Shown piece by piece: positions 6,737 to 15,055 of a stretch of DNA of 32,706 nt. The translations under genes were made by a program, and so were the position numbers. The stretch is from SBBG01 sp033717875 (GTDB lineage: Bacteria > Pseudomonadota > Gammaproteobacteria > Ga0077554 > Ga007554): assembly GCA_033717875.1 (NCBI GenBank), contig JADDKJ010000036.1, positions 1 through 32,706 of the forward strand, read 5' to 3'. The notes beneath the pieces were generated by a model, which was not told the DNA's origin, did no database searches, and saw only the letters and a program-made list of their open reading frames with translations. Numbering within the stretch: position 1 is the first letter of the stretch; each line of letters begins with the position of its first letter.

Positions 6737-8700
6737 ACAGCTTTACCGATTCCTTGCTCCCCTCGCTGATACTGGTGGCCGTCCTGATGATATGGCTGCC
6801 GCTGCTTCCACGTGACCGCGATTGGGCGCGGGGTCTGGTACTGGGCGGCGCGGCGATATTGATCCTGCGCTACATGTACTGGCGCACCGCCGACACTCTG
6901 CCAGTCCTGGAGTTATCGGCACAATCGCTCTGGCCATGGTTATTCTACATTCTGGAAGCGGCCTCGCTGACGAGCATGCTGATCGGTTCGTTCATCCAGA
7001 CGCGCACCATCTCGCGTTCGGCGGAAGCCACGCGGCACGAGGCGCGGCTTCGCGCGCGCGAGACCCCGCCTTTCGTCGATGTCTTCATCGCCACCTATAA
7101 TGAAGGTTTCGATGTCGTCGAACGCACCATCGTCGGCGCTTTGTCGATGGATTATCCGCGCTATGCGGTATGGGTGCTGGACGACGGCAAACGCGACTGG
7201 CTGCGCGACTACTGCAAGGCCAAAGGCGCACGCTATCTCACCCGTGCCGACAACCGCCACGCCAAGGCCGGCAATCTCAATAATGGCCTTGCCGTGAGCG
7301 CGACGCAGACCAACGGCGACCTTGTCATGGTGCTCGATGCCGACTTCGTGCCGCGCCGCGATTTCCTTTGGCGCACCGTCGGTTTTTTCGATGACCCGAA
7401 GATCGGCATCGTTCAGACGCCGCAGCATTTTTTCAATTCCGACCCCATCCAGGCCAATCTCGTTGCCCATCATTATTGGGTGGATGAACAACGCTACTTC
7501 TTCGACATCGTGCAACCATCGCGGGATGCCTGGGATGTGGCGTTTTGCTGCGGCACATCGAGCGTGGTGCGCCGCAGCCACCTCGACATGATCGGCGGCT
7601 TTCCCACCGATAGCGTCACGGAAGATGTCTTGCTCACCTACGTGCTCTTGCAGCGCGGCTACATCACCCGCTATCTCAATGAACCCTTGAGCACCGGCCT
7701 TGCCCCCGAGGGGTTGAAGGAATATCTGACGCAGCGTTCCCGCTGGTGCATCGGCACCATGCAAATGCTATGGCTGAAATCCTGCCCGCTGTGGGCGCCG
7801 GGCCTGACCCTGTTCCAGCGCATCAGTTTTCTCTGGTTGGCGATGAGCTGGGTGGTGACGTTCCCCTGGACGCTGGCCATCGTCGCCGCTCCCCTGCTCT
7901 ATCTCTATTCCGGTATCTACGTCATCAAAGCCGACTGGCAGGATTTGCTCGGTTATTTCGCGCCGGCTTTCGCCGCCCTGATCCTCTCCACCGCCTGGAT
8001 ATCGAACAGGACGTTCGTGCTTGGTATAACCGACGTCACGCGCCTGGTGATGATGTTCACCACCCTGCGGGCGATCGCTCAAGGACTGCTACGGCCTTTT
8101 GGCCAACGCTTCAAGGTCACGGCGAAGGGCGGCGACCGCGATCACGCCGTCGTGCAATGGCAAGTGATGAGAAATTTTCTGATCCTGCTGGTACTCAATC
8201 TTCTCGGCATCGCCATCAACCTCACACCTGGATATGCCATCGTCGATGATTTCGATCAGCAGGGCATAAACATCTTCTGGAGCATCTACAACATGGTGCT
8301 GATCCTGATCACCATCCTGGTCTGCGTCGACCTGCCGCGGCGGCGCAAGGAGGAACGCTTCGACATAAACGAAACTTCCCGCATCAGCATCGGCGGACGC
8401 ATCGCACCCTGCACCATCCACGACCTGTCGGTAAGCGGCGCGCGCGTCCGCCTGGCATACGACAGCAACCATGCGCGCCTGCAACTCGATATCGACGGCG
8501 TGGGTCCTCTGGCCTGCGAAATCGCCCGTACCATCGATGCGCACGACGTAGGCATGCGTTTCATCGACCCTGGGCAGCGGCGCGACGCATTGATCCGCAA
8601 GGTTTATGCCGGCGGTTATCAAAACACGCCCAAACAGGCATCGCCTTGGAGATTGTTGCTTGCGGTCCTGCGGCGGGTGTTCGGCCACGAACTGGTTTAG
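6733..8700 (+). CDS. Cellulose-synthase-like family 2 glycosyltransferase with C-terminal PilZ domain
   Basis: A processive inner-membrane beta-glycan synthase of the BcsA type, 655 aa. Three membrane segments (about 8-85) precede the cytoplasmic GT2 domain with DDG near 153, DAD at 202-204 (Mn/UDP-sugar), the TED loop at 296-298 (catalytic Asp298) and QRSRW at 334-338 (the Q(Q/R)xRW motif holding the growing chain). More membrane helices follow (about 355-535), then a PilZ domain: RxxxR at Arg538/Arg542 and DLSVSG at 564-569, the two signatures of c-di-GMP binding. This predicts allosteric activation by c-di-GMP. No bcsB, bcsC or bcsZ is nearby; the partner is the HlyD-like adaptor just upstream. 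The product could be cellulose or another polymer. I leave the symbol empty because the operon is not a bcs operon. Confidence 0.88.
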   Translation: MNSFTDSLLPSLILVAVLMIWLPLLPRDRDWARGLVLGGAAILILRYMYWRTADTLPVLELSAQSLWPWLFYILEAASLTSMLIGSFIQTRTISRSAEATRHEARLRARETPPFVDVFIATYNEGFDVVERTIVGALSMDYPRYAVWVLDDGKRDWLRDYCKAKGARYLTRADNRHAKAGNLNNGLAVSATQTNGDLVMVLDADFVPRRDFLWRTVGFFDDPKIGIVQTPQHFFNSDPIQANLVAHHYWVDEQRYFFDIVQPSRDAWDVAFCCGTSSVVRRSHLDMIGGFPTDSVTEDVLLTYVLLQRGYITRYLNEPLSTGLAPEGLKEYLTQRSRWCIGTMQMLWLKSCPLWAPGLTLFQRISFLWLAMSWVVTFPWTLAIVAAPLLYLYSGIYVIKADWQDLLGYFAPAFAALILSTAWISNRTFVLGITDVTRLVMMFTTLRAIAQGLLRPFGQRFKVTAKGGDRDHAVVQWQVMRNFLILLVLNLLGIAINLTPGYAIVDDFDQQGINIFWSIYNMVLILITILVCVDLPRRRKEERFDINETSRISIGGRIAPCTIHDLSVSGARVRLAYDSNHARLQLDIDGVGPLACEIARTIDAHDVGMRFIDPGQRRDALIRKVYAGGYQNTPKQASPWRLLLAVLRRVFGHELV

Positions 8701-8926
8701 GTTCTGCTCAAGAACCGTAATTATGGGTGTTCTTTTGTTTGCCTCCGAAGTGTGATGGCCTTCTTTCTCACCGCCCCTCCCGATATAAAAAGGGACATTT
8801 TAGCTTTGGACAGAGGGGACATTACTGCTTTGGGCTAACGCACGACTCGCACAGAGGTTGCATGAAGCGGTTTATGTACCGTAAACTGGCGAATACGATC
8901 TCCCGTTGCTGCATAACGGCATTGGA
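8701..8926. other. Gene-free stretch after the synthase gene
   Basis: A small stem GGTTCT/AGAACC at 8700-8716 sits directly on the synthase stop; the T-rich stretch after it (8730-8740) is too far away for a convincing terminator. A tandem 19-bp repeat follows at 8791-8833. No gene is supported; the open frame at 8727-9038 runs through repeats. Confidence 0.4.
8791..8833 (+). repeat. Tandem 19-bp repeat, possible insertion-sequence end remnant
   Basis: AGGGACATTTTAGCTTTGG at 8791-8809 and GGGGACATTACTGCTTTGG at 8815-8833, period 24 nt. Tandem GGGGACATT-type units are found at the ends of some insertion sequences (for example IS21-like), so this may be the scar of a lost element; no transposase remains next to it. 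Confidence 0.5.
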
Positions 8927-9192
8927 TGTAGGGCGGGTGGCGCAGTTTAATACACCCGTGCCCGGCTCCCCCGCGTGGGAGGGGGATCTTGGTGAGGGAC
9001 GCCATAACCCACCAGCCGTGCCGACAGGCACTCATTGAAATTAAAGGAACCTCTGATGTGTCAGAGGTTCCGCGGCACATGGATGTTACTCTGAGAATTC
9101 CGGGATGGAATTATTCAGAGCTTCCTAAAAACAGATTGCGTGTTTCGCACACCTGGCGGGGGTTACGCAAAAAACGCTAGTCCGTCCTACAT
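8927..9192. repeat. Inverted pair of GTAGGRCGG repeats enclosing copy D
   Basis: TGTAGGGCGGGTGGCGCAG at 8927-8945 and, inverted, GTCCGTCCTACAT at 9180-9192 (other strand ATGTAGGACGGACTAGCG). Both resemble the widespread intergenic text GTAGGGYGGGTTAGCGCAGCGTAACCC. The unit from 9148 to 9192 reads CACACCTGGCGGGGGTTACG, then GCAAAAAACGCTAG. The C/G-rich direct text at 8955-9010 and element copy D lie between the two units. Confidence 0.5.
9042..9128 (+). repeat. Multi-hairpin element, copy D (internally deleted, about 87 bp)
   Basis: Begins TAAAGGAACCTCTGATGTG and ends TTCAGAGCTTCCTAA. It keeps the first hairpin GGAACCTCTGA/TCAGAGGTTCC in perfect form, half of the second (GCGGCACATGGA) and the last (CTCTGA..GAATTCC / GGAATT..TCAGAG). 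The middle two hairpins present in copies A, B and C are missing, so this is a deletion derivative. Confidence 0.8.
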
Positions 9193-9245
9193 TTTGGTTA
9201 TCAAGAGCTTCGTGAATAAAGCCTTATGAACGGCGCCTAATCACC

Positions 9246-9322
9246 GCCCCGGTAGCTCAGCTGGATAGAGCATCCCCCTCCTAAGGGGAAGGTCGTACGT
9301 TCAAATCGTATCCGGGGCGCCA
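9246..9322 (+). tRNA. tRNA-Arg (anticodon CCT)
   Basis: A full cloverleaf can be drawn: acceptor GCCCCGG/CCGGGGC, D stem GCTC/GAGC, anticodon stem TCCCC/GGGGA with loop CTCCTAA (anticodon CCT, reads AGG), T stem GTACG/CGTAT with loop TTCAAAT, discriminator G, and encoded CCA at 9320-9322. A short T-run follows at 9325-9329. The gene lies 36 nt upstream of ampG on the same strand. tRNA-Arg(CCT) is a frequent integration target, but I see no attachment-site duplicate or integrase here. Confidence 0.96.
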
Positions 9323-9357
9323 TCTTTTTCAATGACTTTTCACGACCCTTTCCCCAA

Positions 9358-10608
9358 ATGAATCTCTACCTCCAGGTCTTCACCAATCGCCGCGTGGCGA
9401 TACTGCTGCTGCTCGGCTTTTCGTCGGGACTGCCGCTGGCGCTGACCTTCAGCACCTTGCAGGCATGGATGAAAGACGCGGGTATCGATCTGGCGACGAT
9501 CGGCGCGGTGACCCTGCTCGGCCTGCCGTATACGCTGAAATACCTGTGGGCGCCGTTGATGGATCGCTATACGCCGCCCTTTCTTGGCCGGCGCCGCGGC
9601 TGGCTGGTGATCACGCAACTGGGCCTGCTGGCGGCGATCGCCTTCATGGGCGGCGTGGACCCGGTGCAACAGCCGCTGTTATTGTTTTCAACCGCGGTGA
9701 TGGTGTCGTTTCTTTCCGCCAGCCAGGACATCGTGGTGGATGCCTACCGGGCCGATATCCTGCGCGAAGAGGAACTGGGCGCGGGGGCGGCGGTTTCGGT
9801 GCTGGGCTATCGCCTGGCGATGTTGGTATCAGGGGCGATGGCGCTGATTTTGTCCGATCACCTGCCCTGGCAGGCGGTCTACCAGATCATGGCGGGATTG
9901 ATGCTGGTGGGCGTCACCGCCGCCCTGCTCGGCCCGGAGCCCGAAGCCGCCGGCACGCCGCGCACGCTCGCCGCCGCTGTCAGCGAACCCTTCCGCGCCT
10001 TCTTCCGCCGCGAGGCCGCACTGTTTCTGCTGCTGTTCATCGTGCTCTACAAACTGCCGGACGCCATCGCCGGGGCAATGACCACACCCTTCCTGATGGA
10101 TGTCGGCTTCAGCAAGACGGACATCGGCGCGGTGAACAAGGGCCTCGGCCTGGTGGCGACCATCGTCGGCGCCCTGGCCGGCGGGGCGCTCATCGCAAGA
10201 CTGGGTCTGTACCGCTCGCTGTGGGCTTTCGGCATCCTCCAGGCCGTCACCAACCTGACCTACCTGGGCGTGGCCTTGCTCGGGCAAAATTACACCGCGC
10301 TGATTCTGGCGGTGGGTACCGACAATCTCTCGGGCGGTATGGGCTCGGCCGCGTTCGTCGCCTTCCTGATGAGCCTGACCGAACGCCGTTACAGCGCCAC
10401 TCAATACGCCCTGCTCTCCAGCCTGATGGCCATCACCCCCAAGATCGTCGGCGCACCCGCCGGAGTGATGGCGGCGGACATCGGCTGGCCGCTGTTCTTC
10501 AGCGTCAGTGTGCTCGGCGCGCTGCCGGGCCTGGCATTGCTGTGGTGGCTCATGCGGCGCGGGGCGATCGGCCACAAAGCCGAGGCGGCGCCGGTGCCGA
10601 CGGATTGA
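9358..10608 (+). CDS. ampG: AmpG-like muropeptide permease (MFS)
   Basis: 416 aa polytopic inner-membrane protein of about 12 helices. The N-terminus with FSSGLPLALTFSTLQAWM, GLPYTLKYLWAPLMDR and PFLGRRRGWL is characteristic of AmpG, the proton-driven importer of GlcNAc-anhydroMurNAc peptides in peptidoglycan recycling; SASQDIVVDAYRADIL in helix 4 is also typical. Length is slightly below that of E. coli AmpG (491 aa), as is common for the shorter form. No good Shine-Dalgarno precedes ATG 9358, but homology starts at residue 1. It lies just after tRNA-Arg and converges with the Mg ATPase gene, 6 nt apart with no clear terminator between them. Confidence 0.9.
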   Translation: MNLYLQVFTNRRVAILLLLGFSSGLPLALTFSTLQAWMKDAGIDLATIGAVTLLGLPYTLKYLWAPLMDRYTPPFLGRRRGWLVITQLGLLAAIAFMGGVDPVQQPLLLFSTAVMVSFLSASQDIVVDAYRADILREEELGAGAAVSVLGYRLAMLVSGAMALILSDHLPWQAVYQIMAGLMLVGVTAALLGPEPEAAGTPRTLAAAVSEPFRAFFRREAALFLLLFIVLYKLPDAIAGAMTTPFLMDVGFSKTDIGAVNKGLGLVATIVGALAGGALIARLGLYRSLWAFGILQAVTNLTYLGVALLGQNYTALILAVGTDNLSGGMGSAAFVAFLMSLTERRYSATQYALLSSLMAITPKIVGAPAGVMAADIGWPLFFSVSVLGALPGLALLWWLMRRGAIGHKAEAAPVPTD

Positions 10609-10614
10609 CTTTTT

Positions 10615-13167
10615 TCAATCCGCTGCAAAGCGCCGGTAAAACCAGCGCTTCATACCTTCCACCATCCCCAGGTAAGCCAGCACCATTACCGCCAGCACAA
10701 GGAAAAACATCGGCGGAGGCGGAGCAAAACCGAAATACGCACCGACAACCGTGTAAGGCAATATCATCGCCACGGCAACGACCGTCAACGAGGTGACGGT
10801 CAGCCAAGGATGTGGCCGGCTTCTAAGCGGGTTGAGGCGCGTGCGGATGATGAAGATGACCAGCACCTGCGTGGCGATAGACTCGATGAACCACCCGGTT
10901 TGAAAGAGCGATTCGCCGGCCTGGAACACCACCAGCATCACATAGAAGGTGAGAAAATCAAAGAGCGAGCTTACAGGGCCAACCGTCAGCATGAAGTTGC
11001 GGATGAACTTCATGTCCCAGTGGCGCGGGCGGCTGAGGTATTCCTCATCGACCTCGTCCTTGGGAATGGGCACTTCGGAAATATCATAGAGCAAATTATT
11101 GAGCAGGATCTGCACCGGCAGCATGGGTAGGAACGGCAGGAACACCGACGCCCCGGCCATGCTGAACATATTACCGAAGTTGGAACTGGTGCCCATCATG
11201 ATGTACTTCATGATATTGCCGAAGGTGCGCCGCCCTTCCAACACGCCGGCGTGAAGCACGCCCAGGTCGTGCTCCAACAGGATCATGTCCGCTGCCTCCT
11301 TGGCCACATCCACGGCGCCGTCCACGGAGATGCCGATATCCGCCGAGTGCAGGGAGGGAGCATCGTTGATACCGTCGCCGAGATACCCTACGGTGTGGCC
11401 GCGGCGCTTCAAGGCGAGAATCACGCGGTCCTTCTGGGCGGGGGTGACACGGCAAAAGAGATTAACCGTTTCCACCCGCGCCTGGAGCGCTGAATCGTCC
11501 ATGTGCTGAATTTCCACCCCGGTCAGAATCCCTGTGACCGGCAGGTTCAACTGCGCGCAGATGTATTGGGTGACGTGCTCGTTGTCGCCGGTGACAATCT
11601 TGACCGCAACCCCACTTCCCGCCAGTGCCGCCAAGGCCGGCGCGGCACTGGTTTTGGGCGGATCGAGAAAAGCGGCAAAACCGGCGAAGACCAGTTCAGC
11701 CTCATCGCCCACCACGGCATGGGGATGATCGAGCCCCACCCGTCGCCAGGCGATGCCCAACACCCGGAAACTTTCCTGACCCAGGTGATCGAACTGCGCC
11801 TGGATACGCGCCAGGGCGGCATCGTCCAAGGGGCGCAGGTCTTCCTGGTTGTCGCCTTCGTAGTGGGTGGAGAGACGCAGGATGTCCTCGGGCGCGCCCT
11901 TCACCACCAACAATCGTGCACCGCCATCCTCGACCAGCACCGACACCCGCCGCCGCTCGAAGTCAAAAGGTACTTCGTCGATCTTGCGCCAGCGGCTCGC
12001 GTCGATCTCGCTGTGGTCGAGAATCGCATCATCCAGCGGGCTTTTCAGCCCCGTCTCGAAAAAGCTGTTCACATAAGCCAGCTCCAGCACCCGCTCGCTG
12101 TCCCGGCCCAGCGCGTCAAGATGGCGCTCCAGACGGATACGTGCCTCGGTGAGGGTGCCGGTCTTGTCGGTGCACAGCACATCCATACTGCCGAGATTCT
12201 GAATGGAGGGCAGCCGCTTCATGATCACCTTCTTACGCGCCATGCGCAACGCGCCACGGGCAAGCGTCACCGATACCACCATGGGCAACAGCTCGGGCGT
12301 CAGCCCCACCGCCAGCGCCACGGCAAACAAAAAAGACTCCAGCAATGGCTTGTGGGAAAAGGTATTGACTAGCAGCACAAAGAGCACCAGCAAAATGGTG
12401 AGGCGCATGATCAACATGCCAAACTGCTGGGTACCCTGCTCAAAGGCCGTGGGCGGCGCCCTGGTGGTAAGCGTATCGGCGATTTCACCCAGCGCGGTGG
12501 CAGAGCCGGTGCGGCACACCAGCGCCTTGGCGCTGCCACTGATGACAGAAGTGCCCATGAATACCGCATTACTGGCATCGCAAATGTCCGCCGCAGCATC
12601 GCCGATCTCGCCGGGACGTTTTTCCACCGGATACGGCTCGCCGGTCAACAACGCCTGCTTGACGAAAAAATCCCTGGCCTCCAGGAGACGTCCATCGGCC
12701 GGGATCAGATCACCCGCGGCGAGCAGCACCACATCTCCCGGCACCAGGTTGTCCATGGCGATATCCATGGGCCGCCCATCACGCAGCACGCTGACGCGCA
12801 CCGCTACCGCATTCTTGAGCCGTTCCGCTGCCTGTCCGGCCCGGTATTCCTGGATAAAATCCAGCGTCACGCTCATCAGTACGATGGCACTGATAATGAA
12901 GAAACTCATCACATCCCCCGTGAAAGCGGAAACGGCACTGGCAGCAAGCAGGAGAATCACCAGCGGATTGCGGAAACGGGAGAGAAATTGCAGGATCAGC
13001 GCGCGCTCGCGGTGGACGTGCAACACGTTCGGACCAAAACGCCCCAGGCGCGCGGCGGCCTCGGAACTGCTCAAGCCGCCTGGATCCGTCTCAAGATCAG
13101 ACAACAGTGAAGCAACTGGTTGCACCCAGCAGAAATTGGCCGCCGTATTCTGGGTATCAGCGCGCAT
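10615..13167 (-). CDS. mgtA: Magnesium-importing P-type ATPase (MgtA/MgtB type)
   Basis: 850 aa P3B-type ATPase that brings Mg2+ into the cytoplasm. Visible in order: the cation-ATPase N-terminal domain (about 10-75, LGRFGPNVL), actuator motif LTGEPYPVEK, the membrane motif LTPELLPM typical of Mg transporters, phosphorylation site DKTGTLT with Asp334, hinge motif GDGINDAPSL, and four to six C-terminal helices with the family string LLNNLLYDISE. All catalytic residues look intact. The frame extends to a TTG at 13230, but homology begins near ATG 13167, which I chose; the extra 21 residues look unlike the family. No mgtL-like leader or M-box is recognisable in the 90 bp upstream. Confidence 0.94.
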   Translation of the reverse strand: MRADTQNTAANFCWVQPVASLLSDLETDPGGLSSSEAAARLGRFGPNVLHVHRERALILQFLSRFRNPLVILLLAASAVSAFTGDVMSFFIISAIVLMSVTLDFIQEYRAGQAAERLKNAVAVRVSVLRDGRPMDIAMDNLVPGDVVLLAAGDLIPADGRLLEARDFFVKQALLTGEPYPVEKRPGEIGDAAADICDASNAVFMGTSVISGSAKALVCRTGSATALGEIADTLTTRAPPTAFEQGTQQFGMLIMRLTILLVLFVLLVNTFSHKPLLESFLFAVALAVGLTPELLPMVVSVTLARGALRMARKKVIMKRLPSIQNLGSMDVLCTDKTGTLTEARIRLERHLDALGRDSERVLELAYVNSFFETGLKSPLDDAILDHSEIDASRWRKIDEVPFDFERRRVSVLVEDGGARLLVVKGAPEDILRLSTHYEGDNQEDLRPLDDAALARIQAQFDHLGQESFRVLGIAWRRVGLDHPHAVVGDEAELVFAGFAAFLDPPKTSAAPALAALAGSGVAVKIVTGDNEHVTQYICAQLNLPVTGILTGVEIQHMDDSALQARVETVNLFCRVTPAQKDRVILALKRRGHTVGYLGDGINDAPSLHSADIGISVDGAVDVAKEAADMILLEHDLGVLHAGVLEGRRTFGNIMKYIMMGTSSNFGNMFSMAGASVFLPFLPMLPVQILLNNLLYDISEVPIPKDEVDEEYLSRPRHWDMKFIRNFMLTVGPVSSLFDFLTFYVMLVVFQAGESLFQTGWFIESIATQVLVIFIIRTRLNPLRSRPHPWLTVTSLTVVAVAMILPYTVVGAYFGFAPPPPMFFLVLAVMVLAYLGMVEGMKRWFYRRFAAD

Positions 13168-13351
13168 GGAATGACATTCTCGTAACCCTTTACCGGGGAG
13201 ATGAGGCTTCCCCTGTTTTTCGTCTTCCAAGAGGTGAATTTCATGCTACCAGTTTTTCCCCATGCTGAGCACTAACATAGTCACCCAAGAACTGGTTTGG
13301 CGCGTCCCGAACGTTGAGAAATTCAAGAATGCAGGAGAATACACCGGAGTG

Positions 13352-13374
13352 AATAAGGGGACGCTTCCCTTATT
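13352..13374. repeat. REP-like palindrome AATAAGGG/CCCTTATT
   Basis: AATAAGGG at 13352-13359 and CCCTTATT at 13367-13374 are exact inverted copies around GACGCTT. Short palindromes with this text occur near Y1 (TnpA-REP-like) transposases in other genomes, by memory. It sits 18 bp outside the left end of the IS3 element. Confidence 0.5.
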
Positions 13375-13418
13375 TATAAGGCTCTTCACCGGCCATAATA
13401 AGTGGAGCTCTGCGTTGA

Positions 13419-14252
13419 TCATGCCGCGATTCCTTCCTGCGGCAGGTGGTTGAAGTAAATCTTATTCGGTGTCTGTCCGTCAAGCGACGGGTGCGGCCGC
13501 CGTTCGTTGTAGAAGCTGAAGTAAGTTCCCAGCCGCGTCTTTGCCTCGGAGACCGAGTCGTAGACGCGCAGATAGACCTCCTCGTACTTCACACTGCGCC
13601 ACAGCCGTTCGACAAAAACGTTGTCGCGCCAGCAGCCCTTGCCGTCCATGCTGATCCGAATGCCGTGCTCCTTGAGCAGCTCGGTGAAGTCGCTGCTGGT
13701 GAATTGGCTGCCTTGGTCGGTGTTGAAGATTTCCGGGCAGCCGTAGCGGGCAATGGCACCCCGCACGGCCTCCAGGCAGAAGTCGGTGGTCAGGGTGTTG
13801 GACACGCGCCAGGACAGCACCTTGCGCGTAGCCCAGTCCATCACGGCCGCCAGGTAAACGAAACCACGGCGCATCGGGATATAGGTGATATCCGCAGCCC
13901 ACACCTGATTGGGCCGCTCAACCCTCAGTTCACGCAGTAGGTAGGGGAAAATGGGATGGGACCCATGACGCCGGCGGGTGTTGGGCCTCTGATACAGCGC
14001 TTCGATCCCCACCTTCCGCATGAGGGTGCGCACACGCTTGCGTCCAATCCCATCATGGCCCTCCTGGCGCAGCAGATCGCGCAGCATGCGCGCCCCCGCG
14101 AACGGGAATTCCATATGCCGCTGGTCGATGCGGCGCATGAGCGCCAGCTCTTCCGGCGACGCCGGGGTGGGTTCGTAGTACGCCGTGGAACGGGCCAGAT
14201 TCAGGATTTGACATTGCCGGGTCACCGGCAGGTCGTGCGTGCGGTCGATCAT
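13419..14252 (-). CDS. IS3-family transposase OrfB (DDE integrase domain)
   Basis: 277 aa. An N-terminal HTH_21-like region (about 1-110) is followed by an rve integrase core with the DDE residues in recognisable contexts: ADITYI (first Asp), NTDQGSQF (second Asp) and DNVFVERLWRSVKYEEVYL (Glu), ending with YNERRPHPSLDGQTP, the usual C-terminal signature. ATG 14252 was chosen because its ATGA overlaps the original stop of orfA. The core looks undamaged. Confidence 0.92.
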   Translation of the reverse strand: MIDRTHDLPVTRQCQILNLARSTAYYEPTPASPEELALMRRIDQRHMEFPFAGARMLRDLLRQEGHDGIGRKRVRTLMRKVGIEALYQRPNTRRRHGSHPIFPYLLRELRVERPNQVWAADITYIPMRRGFVYLAAVMDWATRKVLSWRVSNTLTTDFCLEAVRGAIARYGCPEIFNTDQGSQFTSSDFTELLKEHGIRISMDGKGCWRDNVFVERLWRSVKYEEVYLRVYDSVSEAKTRLGTYFSFYNERRPHPSLDGQTPNKIYFNHLPQEGIAA

Positions 14253-14553
14253 CGTCTTGCGCTCAGCAGGCCCGCCTTGGTGAGCGCGCTTTCTAAAAAA
14301 CGTTCTCCAAGGCCAGCAGCCCGATCTTGGCGTGCAGCGCCTTAAGATCCGGCTCCGGCGCCGCGACGCCGCGGGTCTCGCCAAAGACCTGGGCAGCCCG
14401 CTCCAACAACTGACTCTTCCAGTCGGTGATCTGGTTGGGGTGGATGTCGAAATGCTGCGCCAATTCCGCCAGGGTTTTATCGCCTTTAATGGCGGCCACC
14501 GCCACTTGCGCCTTGAAGGTCGCTGAGTGATTCCGCCGTTTCCGCTTTGCCAT
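14249..14553 (-). pseudogene. IS3 OrfA, frameshifted near its 3' end
   Basis: Helix-turn-helix DNA-binding partner of OrfB, starting at ATG 14553 (RBS AGGAGC) with AKRKRRNHSATFKAQVAVAA and a Leu-rich coiled coil. It stops early at 14293-14295 after LALENVF. If one base is added in the GTTTTTT run, the text continues as LESALTKAGLLSARR and stops exactly over the orfB start, which is how I recall related elements ending. So one base has probably been lost here (expected AACGATTTTTTA). Confidence 0.8.
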
Positions 14554-14679
14554 GCTCTTGCTCCTCTTGCCGGCCCTCTCGGGCCGATTATGGGGCAAGG
14601 CTAACACTTATCCTACCGTCCGAATTTCAGGGGCCGGCTCTCTTTTAATCAGCGACAATGCTGGCTAAGGAGTGTTCAA

Positions 14680-14991
14680 ATGACCAGAAAACGCAAGCCC
14701 TACAAAACGTACACAAGGGAATTCAAGCAGGAAGCCATCAGGATGATGGAAGAGCCGGACAGGCCTGCTGCCGAACTCGCCAGGGAGCTGGGTATCCGCC
14801 GAAATCAGCTCTACAAGTGGAAGGAGCAGCTACGGGGTGAAGGGGAGCAGGCATGTTCAGGAAACAGGGGCCGCCCGAAGAAAGAAAGCCAAAGCGAGCT
14901 GGCTACCCTGAGACAAGAAAATGAGCGGCTGAAGGAAGCGCTTGAGATCCTAAAAAAAGCCGCGGCGTACTTTGCGAGGGAGCTCAAGTGA
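14680..14991 (+). CDS. IS3-family transposase OrfA
   Basis: 103 aa, HTH type (YTREFKQEAIRMMEE, ELARELGIRRNQLYKWKEQL) followed by a leucine-zipper-like helix (LATLRQENERLKEALEILKKAAAYFARELK), the normal OrfA layout. Good RBS TAAGGAG before ATG 14680. An A7 run at 14952-14958 in the frame CTA AAA AAA GCC is a classic -1 slippery site; the -1 frame is open into orfB, as in active IS3 elements that make an OrfAB fusion. Confidence 0.9.
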   Translation: MTRKRKPYKTYTREFKQEAIRMMEEPDRPAAELARELGIRRNQLYKWKEQLRGEGEQACSGNRGRPKKESQSELATLRQENERLKEALEILKKAAAYFARELK

Positions 14992-15055
14992 AGTACGCCT
15001 TCATCAGAGAGCACAGTAAAGACTACAGCATTGCCCGACTCTGTCATGTGTTGGG
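14988..15055 (+). pseudogene. IS3 OrfB remnant (5' end only)
   Basis: GTG 14988 overlaps the orfA stop. The reading KYAFIREHSKDYSIARLCHVLG is the standard start of IS3 OrfB, which should go on for about 270 residues. It is cut at 15055/15056 where the reverse-complement ISL3 coding sequence (..IIFDKF) begins. Confidence 0.85.

Larger units (their letters stand above)
13392..14617 (-). mobile_element. IS3-family insertion sequence, nearly complete
   Basis: Two overlapping reading frames (orfA then orfB, read leftward) between imperfect terminal inverted repeats that share ATAAGTG followed by AGC and TTGC or CTGC: at 13392-13416 on the plus strand and at 14595-14617 on the minus strand. Boundaries are accurate only to a few bases, and I see no clear target duplication. 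orfB is intact; orfA has a frameshift, so this copy may be unable to move by itself. Confidence 0.8.
14618..15055 (+). mobile_element. Fragment of a second IS3-family element
   Basis: The left end (about 14618-14640, text GTCCGAATTTCAGGGGCC) abuts the first IS3 element directly. It holds a complete orfA and only the first ~22 codons of orfB; the similarity ends at 15055, where ISL3 sequence begins on the other strand. Confidence 0.75.

Noticed and set aside
8727..9038. 103-codon frame after the synthase gene
   Set aside because: Runs through tandem and inverted repeats and has no ribosome site or family likeness.
9246..9360. Integrated island using tRNA-Arg as attachment site
   Set aside because: No integrase gene and no repeated copy of the tRNA 3' end in the window.
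10609..10614. Terminator between ampG and mgtA
   Set aside because: Only 6 nt separate the convergent stops; no stem with a T-run was found.
13262..13453. 63-codon frame between mgtA and the IS3 element
   Set aside because: Crosses the REP-like palindrome and the IS end; not a plausible protein.
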